From: Lolium rigidum
Taxonomy: Eukaryota > Streptophyta > Magnoliopsida > Poales > Poaceae
Assembly (NCBI RefSeq): GCF_022539505.1
Contig: NC_061510.1
Location: 277,780,330-277,844,329, forward strand
DNA length: 64,000 bases
Direction of reading: 5' to 3'
Shown: positions 23,762 to 34,726 of the stretch, piece by piece
Layout of the letters: each line of letters opens with the position of its first letter
How positions within the stretch are numbered: position 1 is the first letter of the stretch
Notes under the pieces: generated by a model
Told to the model about the DNA's origin: nothing
Seen by the model: the letters and a program-made list of their open reading frames with translations, nothing else
Database searches by the model: none
Position numbers and translations under genes: made by a program

Positions 23762-24242
23762 ATTATGTATGGAAACTTGTTCAAACTTGTATATGGTCAT
23801 CCGATGATATTGAATATATATTGTATATTCCTCTTGAATTCTTTTTGGTTCTAATTTCAAATTTGTTTGAAATTGTACATTCATATGCATGCATGTATGT
23901 AGTACCGTAGAATATGTGAAACTCCTTCAAAATTACAATAAAGCACAAAAGAAATAAAACAATACAAATTAAACAAAAAACAGGTTTAGGGGGGGCAGGT
24001 TTAGGGGGGGCCTAAAACCCTAAACCTGCGGCGGCCTTTAGTCGCGGTCGGCCAGAAGAACCGCCACTAAAGGGCCTCCGCCCCGACGGTCGCCTGGCGC
24101 CCACGTGGACGGGCCTTTAGTCGCGGTTCGTAAGCGACCGCGACTAAAGGGGGGGCTTTAGTCGCGCTACTTTGGTCGCGGTTGCGCAACCGCGACTAAT
24201 GGCAGTTGCGAACAGCGACCAAAGGCCCTTTTTCCACCAGTG
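19966..24242 (+). mobile_element. CACTA transposon remnant (3' part) with TNP1/ULP1 gene
   Basis: The right end at 24242 reads CTTTTTCCACCAGTG, whose reverse complement CACTGGTGGAAAAAGGG is a typical Triticeae CACTA terminus. Inside it are subterminal inverted repeats built on CCTTTAGTCGCGG, including a long hairpin at 24114-24150. The coding part is a decayed TNP1-type gene with a ULP1-like protease (19966-23761). No 5' terminus and no TNP2-type transposase are visible, so the 5' part is lost. The element ends inside a LINE reading frame that resumes at 24243. Confidence 0.8.
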
Positions 24243-25476
24243 CCACTGGTAGCAGTAGCAAGTTTCATCAATTCGGCATCTGCTAGTTGGAATGTACAAA
24301 AGCTTGAAGAGTACTTTATGCCCATGAACATAGAGGTAATCATGGCCATCCCGTTAGGAACCATGCGTTTTGATGATTTCTGGGGTTGGCAGTTTGAGCG
24401 CACTGGAGTCTTCTCTATACGGTCAGCCTATAGGATGATTGTGAACTCCAAAGTGCGTCGTGGCACTTGGCTTGAGGGCACAGCAACCTGGTCAGATCAC
24501 AAGCAGGAGGAGAAGGACTGGACGACACTTTGGAGGGTCCAAGTGCCATCAAAGATCCGTGTTTTCTTGTGGCGTCTCGCCAAGCAGTCTATCCCCACAA
24601 ATGATGTTGGACACCAGCAAAACATGGCATCTGATAGCGCATGCACTTTTTGTGGAGTGTCTGATTCCTGGAGACACTCTCTCCTTGAATGTAACATGAG
24701 TCGAAGCATCTGGGCTCTAATACCGGAGAGAATTACAGAGCATCTGATGAAGATGGAAGAACCAGATGCCAAACGTTGGATCTTAGCCATGATCAAAAGC
24801 TTAAAGCATGAAGATCGATCTGATTCGTTGCCTAGTCACTTTATGGGCAGTGTGGTCTGCTTGTCGTAAGGTAATTCACGAGGAAGTATTTCAGAGCCCA
24901 CTTTCCACTTACTCATTTGTGGAATCCTTTCTACGTGATCTTGAATGTGCTTCGGCGAGCAAGGTTAAAGCTCAACCTGCAACTCAGCACATGAAGGTGA
25001 GGAGGTGGATTGCTTCTCCCCCCGGCGTCGCCAAAATCAATGTGGACGCAGCGGTGAAGAACTCGAAAAAGGCTGGTGCAATTGCAGCGGTTTGTCGATC
25101 GTCGGAAGGAGTCTACCTGGGTGCTTCGGTGGTCCAGGTTCCATGCATGGATGACCCAACGATTTTGGAGGCACTCACTTGCCGAGAGGCTTTGGCTCTT
25201 GCAGCTGATCTCCATCTTTCATGAATTAAATTACCTTTAGACTGTTTGGAGGTGATTAAAAGTCTTGATGAAAATTACCTGGGAGATTCGATCAAGATCA
25301 AGGGACTTCGCGGATGTGAGTATGTGACGTTTGTGCACGAGCGAAGAACTGCTAATATGGAGGCTCACAGCTTAGCTCGGTCCTCTGTATCTCTTTCTAC
25401 TGATCGCTACATCTGGCTAATTAAACCGCCGGATGAGTTTTGTGATCAATAAAGTGGCGGCTTATCCTAAAAAAAA
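24243..25476 (+). pseudogene. LINE 3' half: zinc-finger-RVT and RNase H-like domains
   Basis: The frame starting at 24243 reads directly out of the CACTA terminus. It shows zf-RVT features (FWGWQFERTGVFSIRSAYRM, WTTLWRVQVPSKIRVFLWRL, CTFCG, HSLLEC). A frameshift near 24830 leads to a second frame with an RNase H-like domain (KINVDAAVKN, EALTCREALALAADL), then a TGA at 25222-25224 in the same frame before LDCLEVIKSLDEN and VTFVHERRTANMEAHSLAR. It ends at TGTGATCAATAA and a short poly(A) near 25469-25476. In intact LINEs these domains lie C-terminal to the reverse transcriptase, which is missing here because the 5' half was lost with the CACTA insertion or later deletion. Confidence 0.85.
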
Positions 25477-25913
25477 GATATAAATTTGCAGCTTGGTTAG
25501 CCAGTAGCCACTGTATTTAGTCTCCGCCCATTCCTCCCCTCTAAAGAGCCAGTGACTGAACAGCCCAAGCCCACTTGTGAAGTCCATAATGGCCCATGAG
25601 ATAGATCGATCATGGATCTCTATTCCGTACACTATGCACCTAATGCCCAACTAGAGATCGATTCATCTCCCGCTCAAAAAAAAAAAAGAGATCGATTCAT
25701 CTTTACGCGGTCTACAACAGCTTACAACAGCCCACAATGGCGATTCATCGTGCGGTCGCATCTGCCCGCCTACCGCTAGGGCGCAGCATCGACATGTAGC
25801 CAGGCATCAGCCGCCGGTCGAATCTTCCAACAATTCGTCGAGCGTCGGTCACTGCAACGGCCTGCGATTTCCGCGTGCCGATCGAAAGATCGTTTCTCAG
25901 AGTTCCGAACCTC
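25477..25913. other. Intergenic spacer, no gene
   Basis: Lies between the LINE tail and the CACTA terminus. It contains only the tiny retroposon insertion at 25669-25686. Confidence 0.5.
25669..25686 (+). mobile_element. Ultra-short poly(A) retroposon insertion with 16-bp duplication
   Basis: The 16-mer AGAGATCGATTCATCT occurs at 25653-25668 and 25687-25702. Only CCCGCTC plus a run of A lies between. This is the structure of a LINE or SINE insertion truncated to almost nothing but its tail. Confidence 0.6.
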
Positions 25914-26331
25914 CACTACAGGAATGGCAGAGCATGCCGAGGGCCGAACTATACGCCGACGGCCAAATGTCGGGGCCGTCGGCGTATAGCCTAGCCGGGG
26001 CAGCCCCCAAACGTGACCGTCGGTGTAGGTTGGCCGTCGGCGTAGAGACGGCTACGCCGACGGCAGCCGTCGGCGTCCACCAGGCCGTCGGCGTAGCACC
26101 AAGCATGCGTCCCCGCTCGCCCCGGCCGTGACGGCGCGTCCACGGCGTCAGCCTAGACGCCGAGGGCTACCCTCGGCATAGCGCCTCCCCCTCCTATGCC
26201 GACGGCCACCCTCGGCGTAGAATATGTTTTTTTTTCTCAAATCTTACTTTTATTATGTTTGTATTATTTATTTATTAGTCTGAATTATAGAAATATGTTT
26301 CTGTTTTTTAAGAATTGGTAGACTGCATATG

Positions 26332-27726
26332 TGATGACCCACAAGTATAGGGGATCGCAACAGTCTTCGAGGGAAGTATTACCCAATTTATTGATTCGAC
26401 ACAAGGGGAGACAAAGAATACTTGAAAGCCTTAACAGCGGAGTTGTCAATTCAAGCTGCACTGGAAACGAGACTTGCTCGCAAGAGTTTATCGATAGTAA
26501 CAGTTTTATAGCGAGTAGCAGTAGTGAAATAACAGCGACGAGTAACAAAGACAACGGTAGTGATTATAGTAAACAGCGGGATTAAAATACGTAGGCACGG
26601 GGACGGATGACGGGCGTTGCATGGATGAGAGAAACTCATGTAACAATCATAGCGGGGCATTTGCGAGATAATAATAAAACGGTATCCAAGTACTAATCAA
26701 TCAATAGGCATGTGTTCCAATTATAGTCGTACGTGCTCGCAATGAGAAACTTGCACAACATCTTTTGTCCTACCAGCCGGTGGCAGCCGGGCCTCAAGGG
26801 AAACTACTTGGATATTAAGGTACTCCTTTTAATAGAGTACCGGAGCAAAGCATTAACACTCCGTGAACACATGTGATCCTCACATCACTACCATCCCCTC
26901 CGGTTGTCCCAATTTCTATCACTTCGGGGCCATTGGTTCCGGACGAGCGACATGTGTATACAACTTGTAGGTAAGATCATAAACAACGAATATCTTCATG
27001 AATCAATAACATGTTCAGATCTGAGATCATGGCACTCGGGCCCTAGTGACAAGCATTAAGCATAACAAGTTGCAACAATATCATAAAAGTACCATCTACG
27101 GACACTAGGCACTATGCCCTAACAATCTTATGCTATTACATGACCAATCTCATCCAATCCCTACCATCCCCTTCGGCCTGCAGCGGGGGAATTACTCACA
27201 CATGGATGGGGGAAACATTGCTGGTTGATGGAGAGGCGTTGGCGGTGATGGCGGTGATGATCTCCTCCAATTCCCCGTCCCGGGGAGTGCCGGAACGGAG
27301 ACTTCGGCTCCCGCGACGGAGTTTCGCGATGTGGCGGCGTTCGGAGGGTTTACGGCGACTTCGACTTCTCTTCGTGCGTTTTTAGGTCGAGGCGAATAAG
27401 TAGTCCGAAGGGGGCGTCGGAGGCCGACCGAGGGGCCACACTACATGGCCGCGCGGGCCCCTCCTAGGCCGCGCCGCCATGTAGTGTGGGGCCCTCGGGC
27501 CTCCACTTCAATTGCCCTTCGGCTCCGTCATTATTCGGGAAAATAGGCCCTTTCGTCAAAATCCCGAGGTTTTTCTCGAAAGTTGGATTTCTGCACAAAA
27601 ACGAGACACCGGAACGATTCTGCTGAAAACAGCGTTAGTCCGTGTTAGTTGCATCCAAAATACACAAATTAGAGGCAAAACAATAGCAAAAGTGTTCGGG
27701 AAAGTAGATACGTTTTGGACGTATCA
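26332..27726 (-). repeat. 3' LTR of the minus-strand gypsy element
   Basis: 1395 bp. On the plus strand it begins TGATGACCCACAAG and ends GGACGTATCA. It contains a long GC-rich inverted repeat at about 27431-27494 (arms GGGGCCACACTACATGGC and GCCATGTAGTGTGG). Nearly identical to the LTR at 34727-36119. Confidence 0.92.
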
Positions 27727-30075
27727 ACTCCCCCAAGCTTAGCTTATTGCTTGTCCTCAAGCAATTCAGTTAACAACTGAGCGATAAAAGAACTTTCACG
27801 AACACATTTGCTCATATGATGTATATATTCTCATGATATGGCTAATACTTGAGCGAGTTCATAATAAGGTACATGCAAATAAGATCATCTAACGAGCTAT
27901 GTCAATCATGAAGAGGTACCAACAATTAATAATAAGCATCATGAATCATGTATATAAGCGAGGATTGCAATGTTCATAAGAGAGTATGATAAAGTGGTAT
28001 CTCGCTTGCCTGTATTTGATCGGCAAAACATAAATGCCCGGGCACCTTCGAAGTTCATAGAAAGACTAGAAGTAGTGATTGTCAAAGATAAAAGCATCAA
28101 AGTTATACCACAATCAATCATATTTCGAGACAAGCATATTATACTAAGAATGACAGTTGTGCTCTCAAGAAAGTGCTCAAAGAAAGGATGGAGACACAAC
28201 ATAAAAGTAAAAGATTGACCCTTCGCGAGAGGGAAGCAGGGATTAACATGCGCTAGAGCTTTTCATTTGTAAAGTAGGAGTAAAATTATTTTGAGAGGTG
28301 TTTGTTGTTGTCAACGAATGGTAATGGGTACACCAACTACCTCGCCAACCGGACTTTCAAGAGCGGCTCCCATGAATTATTGCATATTTATGTGGCACTC
28401 CTTCCAACCTTTCTTACACAAACCATGGCTAACCGAATCCTCGGGTGCACTGCCAACAATCTCATACCATGAAGGAGTGCCTTTTTATTTTAGTTTTATT
28501 ATGATGATGACACTCCCCCAACCTTTGCTTACACAAGCCATGGCTAACCGAATCCTTCGGGTGCCGTCCAACAATCACAAACCATGGAGGAGTGTCTATT
28601 TAAGTTAATTAATTCGGGACTGGGAATCCCATTGCCGGCTCTTTTTGCAAAATTATTGGATAAGCGGATGTGCCACTATTCCATATGAGAGTCCGTCAAA
28701 AGTAAATGACAAGGTTGAAAGCTAAACACCACATACTTCCTCATGAGCTATGAAACATTAACACAAATTAAGAAGCATTTTGAAGATTTTAAAGGTAGCG
28801 CATGAGAATTTACTTGGAATGGTTTGAAATGCCATGCATAGGTATTTATGGTGGACACTCCGGAATGACTTGGTTTTCATGTGTTTGGAGGCACGAGCAG
28901 CGTTCCCGCTCGGTACAAGTGAAGGCTAGCAAAAAGACTAGGGAGCGACAAATCAAGAGAGCGATGACTTGTCATAATCATGCTTGCGGCAAAATAAATT
29001 AACTGGGGCATAAAAGTGATACAGGAACTCTGAAGCAATGTAAATCATTGAGACTTAATTGACTTTTGTTCAGTCATATGCATGCGTGAGCGTGTGCCAA
29101 GTCGATATAAATGAATTATTCAGAGGAGGATACCACAATGCCATACTTACTTATGAATAAAACAATGCAAGCAAACATCCATGACATGCTACTCATATTA
29201 ATAAATTGGAGCTAATCATGAGAGATCATGAACTACTAAACTTTCTCAAATAACATATACCTCACATGAACCAACTAAGCATGCTCACATGGATGAGTAT
29301 ATGTACAAAAATGAAAACAAATAGAGTTCATACCAGCCTCTCACCACAATCAGATTGTCGTAGATCGTCATTATTGCCTTTTCACTTGTGTAGCTTGGAT
29401 AATATGAAATGAAAACCACGCTCCAGCCACCGAAGACCATTGAACTCATAAAGAACTTTACAAACCAAAGAAGAACAGCAAATATTTTTGGTGTTTTCAA
29501 ATTGCAAATAAGAACAAGAGAAAACAAGCAAACAAAGCAAAATCTTTTGGGGTTTTCTTATAGCAAACTAGCAATAGCAAATAAAGCGAAACAAATGCAA
29601 GAAACCAAAGCAAACAAATGGTGAAGAGAAACAACAGAAATATTTTTGGTCTTTTTGTGTTTTGGGAAAGAAACGAAGCGAAAGCAAGAAATAGCAAACT
29701 AAAAGAAACACAGAAAAGCAAGATGGCAGAAATCTGCCAAAACTTGACAGCAGTACAGAAATCGATTTTTACAAAAATCTTACGTTGCTCAGTTCAAAAA
29801 GTGTTCAACTAATGAAAGTTAGATAACAACCTGGGGAACATGCACAAAAATTTACAACTCAAAATAACGTTCTGGCTGGGCACACGAATTTTTACGGTAA
29901 CAGCCCAGAATCTGTTTTCAGGCAGCACTTCTAAAAAATATCATCTTCCTCTCATTAGAAAACCACTCAAACAAACTAAACAAGTATATACAGGTATCCA
30001 GCAATCATAATATGCAAAGAATGAGTGATGCCGGTATACCTCCCCCCAAGCTTAGGATTTTGGCCTAAGTGGAGT
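27727..30075 (-). other. Long non-coding 3' region of the gypsy element, with internal polypurine-like tract
   Basis: Lies between the extra ORF and the 3' LTR. The polypurine tract abuts the LTR (27727-27745, minus GCTAAGCTTGGGGGAGT). A second copy, minus AAATCCTAAGCTTGGGGGGA, lies at 30041-30060, directly after the extra ORF. No ORF is supported. A long A-rich stretch covers 29400-29700. Confidence 0.65.
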
Positions 30076-31192
30076 TCAATCCCATCGATCCCATGAAGTA
30101 GTATCTCCGTAATATGAAGATGGGTCGTATTCCGGGTATGTGCTAGAAGAAGCACCCGGATATGTGACGGTGTGGTCGTAGGAGGTCCCGACGTCCTCGG
30201 AGTCATGTTGCTGGTGGAACTCTTGTATCTTCATATGTTCATCCACCTCCTCCTTAGTGCACGACCATGATTGCCTGTCAATACTGAGCAAACCTGGTTG
30301 GGGAAGAGGGATTTCCTTCTCCTCCCCGTCGAGAAAACAACATTCTATATACCATATTATCTAAAGTAGAGTCAGTTGTAACAAAATGATGACTCTTCAT
30401 AGCAGCAATATCAAGTCTCCTAGGGGCCAATGGCACATCATTAGGATCAATAGGAAGATTAAGAAATGTTAGAACACGCAGTGCAATGGTTCCTCCAAAA
30501 ATAGGCCCCCTGGTAGACAGGCAGCGAGCAATAAGAGCACCAAGGTGATAGGATGTTTGACCAGTAAGTGCAATGTTCAGGAAAGGAAGATGGTAGCTAG
30601 AGATATTACTAGTGTTCTCCCTACCAAGAATGCTAGTAGCAATGTAGTATGCAAAATATTTAATGGCGGGGAGTTGAATGCTCCTTATCTTGCCCCGCTG
30701 AATGGTGCGACAATCATCATCGGTAATCCCTCGGTAGAGCTCCAGCAAGTCCCGGGGGTTGTCATCGATCCTACTTGCTGTACCTACAGGGGCAATATCC
30801 AAGGCACAACAAAAATCCTTCAACGGCATAGTCACAGTATTACCATAGATCCTAAATGCAACCGTTGGCTCATAATGTTTGTTGTTGAACTGGAAACTCT
30901 CGACGAAGGTCTTGGTGAGCAAGTAGTATTGCTCCCTTTCATCGCCCATATAGGTGGTTAACCCTGCCCTGTTGACAAGGGTTAAGAAGTCCTCCAATAT
31001 TCCTGCATTCCTTAGAAAATCATAGCATGGAAAAGTAGAAGCATTAGGAGGCCCGTTGTCCTCTTCGGGCGCGAAGCTAGGCGCGAGGATGTCCTCGTTG
31101 TACGACCGCCTAATTTGGGTGGAGGACCTAGAAGGCCTCCCGGTGCTGGTTGTTCCCTTCTTGAACAATTCTCCAAATTTGAACTTCTTCAT
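30076..31192 (-). pseudogene. Athila ORF1-like retroelement protein, one frameshift
   Basis: The frame starts at a true ATG (31190-31192) and runs 304 codons to 30278. The alternative frame to 30076 continues with LLSIDRQSWSCTKEEVDEH and ends TSWDRWD, so one frameshift near 30285 splits a protein of roughly 370 aa. Recognisable are a basic N-terminus (MKKFKFGELFKK) and a central block (REQYYLLTKTFVESFQF, then VAFRIYGNTVTMPLKDFCCA) resembling the conserved core of plant retrotransposon ORF-1 (Athila) proteins of unknown function. It sits where some gypsy elements carry an envelope-like ORF, but no signal peptide or membrane segment is evident. A possible promoter lies just upstream. Confidence 0.65.
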
Positions 31193-31650
31193 TTTCTGAA
31201 ATTTTCAACAAACAATATAAAACTTGATTTGGTGACATATAATTGAGGGAAACTACCATAGGAACTTGCTAGAGTACTAATCATGCATCAAAACTAATTT
31301 CTACCAATTAGAACAAGCATGCAAGCTCACCAAACATGTTACCTACAGCAGCAAAATATTCAAGATATACTCAACCAAACAAAATTCTACTTGGATGGGT
31401 GGAGGAGTTACATACCAAGGAGCAAATGTGCCAAATTTCAGCAGGAAATCTGAGCTGAGCAAAGAGATCGAGAAATGCGGAGTTCTTGAGCAGAAACGCG
31501 AGTGAGAGGAAATGTGTTCGAGTTTTTTCGGGAGAGAGAAGGTGCTTGGGAGGAAGAGATGGCAAAGTGGGGCAAGGAGGGGCCCACACCACATGGTGGC
31601 GCGGCCACCTTGCTGGCCGCGCCGGCTCTGTGGTTTGGCGCCCTACGGTG
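31193..31650 (-). promoter_or_regulatory. Putative internal promoter and spliced leader of the Athila-like ORF
   Basis: On the minus strand a GC-rich hairpin like that of the LTRs (about 31580-31643, CCACCATGTGGTGTGGGCCC and its partner) is followed by a pyrimidine-rich leader (CCATCTCTTCCTCCC, TTCTCTCTCCCG). Next come a GT site in CTTGGTATGTAAC near 31419, an AG in TGCTGTAGGTAAC near 31340, and the ATG at 31192. This layout resembles a plant promoter with a 5'-UTR intron. It is inferred from composition and motifs only. Confidence 0.4.
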
Positions 31651-31977
31651 CCCCACAGGTCATCCCCTGGTGCTCCCGAGTGCCTCGTCGAAAAATAGGA
31701 CCAACGGTATAATTTTCGCGAATTTTTGAAAACTTTGAAAAATGCACATTTTCTGGGTATTAAGTTTATTATTACTGGCCAGGAAAATTTTTGAAATCTC
31801 AAATCAACTAAGAAACTTTGCAAATTAAAAGTGCTACAGCAACTAAAGCAAGTGGAGAAAGAAAGAGATGTTGTTTACCTCCTCTATGCATATAAAAGGT
31901 ATTTGTTAACAAGGTTGATCAAGTCTTGCCACCAAATAAATTTTATATAGCATATGAAGAAATAAACCTCAAATCAA

Positions 31978-34639
31978 TCATGTTACCTTGAATTGTATTG
32001 ATATGGATCCAATCACAAGAGTTTGATATTCTTCTTTAGGCTCATATATGGGACAATCAATAGTTCCCACTTTGATAGTTCTCACATGAGAGATAGTATT
32101 AACTCCGCACGCTTTTTCAATCCTCTTGGGGAAATAGACAGTGTGTTCCTTGTCATCAACATTGAAAGTAACCTTTCCTTTGTTGCAATCAATAACAGCC
32201 CATGCGGTGTTAAGAAAAGGTCTCCCAAGAATAATAGACATATTATCATCTTCAGGCATTTCCAACACAACAAAATCGGTTAATATCAAGCAATTATTAG
32301 TAACTTGAACAGGAACATCCTCACATATACCAACAGGAATAGCAGTAGATTTATCAGCCATTTGCAAAGATATATCAGTAGGTATCAACTTATCTAAGTA
32401 AAGTCTCTTATAAAGAGAAAAAGGCATAACACTAACACCGGCTCCCAAGTCACATAGAGCAGTTTTAACATAATTATTCTTAATAGAACAAGGAATAGTA
32501 GGTATACCCGGGTCGCCCAATTTCTTTGGAACTTTGCCATTGAAAGAGTAATTAGCAAGCATAGTGGAAATTTCCTCATTGGGGATTTTCCTTTTGTTAG
32601 TAACAATATCTTTCATATACTTTGAATAAGGAGGCAATTTAATAGCATCGATTAAAGGAATTTGCAAGAATAAAGGTTTCATCCAATCACGGAATTTATT
32701 ATAGTGTTCCTCTTCCTTTGATTTTAGTTTCTTAGCAGGAAAAGGCATTGGCTTTTGCACCCAAGGTTCTCTTTCATTACCATGTTTCTCAGTAATAAAA
32801 TCTTCTTTAGTATACTTTTTATTTTTAGCATGCTTTTTAGGTTCTTTTTCAACCTCTTCTTTATCAGGAGTATCATTCTTATCATTATCTTCACTATTAT
32901 CATGTTCATTACCACTTTCAGTTTCAGCATCGAAATAGAAATACTATTAGGATCATTAACGGGTTCGAGAGGATTCTACAACATTTTTATGTTTCTTTTT
33001 CTTTTTCTTAGAATGAGCTCTAGGTTCGAATGCGTTGAGAATCTTGTTCAATTCTTTTGGGATGCCCTTCAGGATATAGAGGATCCTGGGTAGAGACACC
33101 ACCTCTGGTTGTTACTTCATAAGCATGTTTTTCTTTAGCATTATTTCCTAACAAGTCATTTTGCACTTTAGTGAGTTGATCAATTTGAGTTTGAATCATA
33201 TGAAAATGTTTAACAAGCATCTTAACATCATTGGAGGTTCTCTCCACAATATCATGCAATTGACTAATAGCTTGAGAATTTTCCATTAGATGATTCTCTA
33301 CTCTCATATTAAAATTTTCTTGCTTAACAATATAATTATCAAACTCATCTAAGCATTGCGCAGGAGGTTTTGAATACGGAATATCTTCCCTAGTAAAGCG
33401 TTGAAGCGAGTTTACCTCAATCATGGATGAAGGGGGAATTATCTCACATATATCTTCTATTGGAGGTAGATTCTTCACATCTTCGGATTTAATACCTTTC
33501 TCCTTGAGAGACTTCTTGGCTTCCCTCATATCTTCATCATTCAATTTAATTAAACCCCTCTTCTTCACTATTGGCGTTGGAGTTGGTTCAGGCGTATTCC
33601 AATCATCATAATTCCGGCTTATTTTAGCCAATAATTCTTCGACGTCGTACGGAGTTCTTTTCCTGAAAACACAACCAGCACAACTATCCAGGTATGCCCT
33701 AGACTCAATGGTTAGTCCACTATAAAATATATCAAGTAAATCATGCTTTTCCGGATCATGGTCGGGCAAAGCTCTAATAAGAGAGCAAAATCTCGCCCAA
33801 GCCTCGAGCAATTTCTCTTCATCTTCTCGATCAAAATTATAAACTCTCTGCAAAGCAGCATGTTGAGCACTAGCGGGAAAGTATTTCCGGAAGAAAACGA
33901 CAAGTAATTCTTTTGGACTTTTAATAGAACCAGGTGGCAAACTATTATACCAAGTTTTAGCGTCATCCTTTAATGAGAATGGAAAGATTTTAGCAACAAA
34001 GTAAGTACGCTACTTAACATCATCGAGAAAACAAGCTACTCAAAGTAGATAACTCGGTCATGTGTTCAACAGCACTTTCTTTTTCGGTACCACAAAAAGG
34101 TGTTTTCTCAACAATAGCTATATGAGATAGATCAAGAGAAAAATCATAATCTTTATCCCTAATGTTTATAGGAGATGTGGCAAATTTAGGATCAGGAGAC
34201 AGTTTATATCTAACAGTATGTTCCGCAAGCAACTTTTTAATTTTTCTTGCATCGGTAGTAGCATGGCATTTTTCAATAAAATCATCATCAAGTTCCACAT
34301 AATCTTCATCAAGATCATCACTAGAGTATTCAAGTTCGGGTGAATTAACGAGTGTAGTAGCATCGGGAGTTTCAGCATTTTCAATTTGTCTAGACCTAGC
34401 AATGGAAGCATCTAGAAAAGTTCCCAATGAACCACTATCATCAAGCACAGCAGAAATATTATCGGTATTATGAGAGTTTTCAGATTCGAGCGAGATGTAC
34501 CCGCATGCGAAGCATGTGGCGGTGAAACAAGTTTATCAATCACGGATGGTGAATCAAGTGTAGCGGAGGTACTCGGAATTGTACCTTTTCTTGTAGTGGA
34601 TGGTAATATGGCGATCTTAGTATCGCGAGGTTTACCCAT
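31978..34639 (-). pseudogene. Gag and retropepsin region of the gypsy element, multiply frameshifted
   Basis: Gag starts at an ATG at 34637-34639 (MGKPRDTKIAIL). A frame change near 34480 leads into 34448-34020, and another frameshift plus a TAG near 34005-34022 lead into 33940-33020. That last stretch holds the retrotransposon gag core (ELLVVFFRKYFPASAQHAAL, EDEEKLLEAWARFCSLIRAL, LLDIFYSGLTIESRAYLD). A further shift near 33000 passes through a Glu/Lys-rich linker into the protease frame 32760-31978. There CDLGAGVSVMP carries the catalytic Asp and SIILGRPFLNT the second conserved motif. The coding region ends at 31978 with no polymerase domain. Confidence 0.8.
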
Positions 34640-34698
34640 GATGGAGAATTTGCAGCGAACAATATTAATCCAAGTGAACTTCCAAATAAAGCTATGCT

Positions 34699-34715
34699 CC
34701 CCGGCAACGGCGCCG
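34699..34715 (-). other. Primer binding site, tRNA-Asp type
   Basis: The minus strand reads CGGCGCCGTTGCCGGGG, complementary to the 3' end of plant tRNA-Asp(GTC) apart from the first bases. It lies about a dozen bases inside the 5' LTR. The same sequence in intact form is at 56126-56142. Confidence 0.75.
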
Positions 34716-34726
34716 GAAAATAGTCT

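Noticed and set aside
5741..26222. One large CACTA element bounded by the ends at 5938 and 25914
   Set aside because: The orientation is wrong (a right end left of a left end), the flanking trinucleotides do not match, and a host gene lies between. They are separate remnants.
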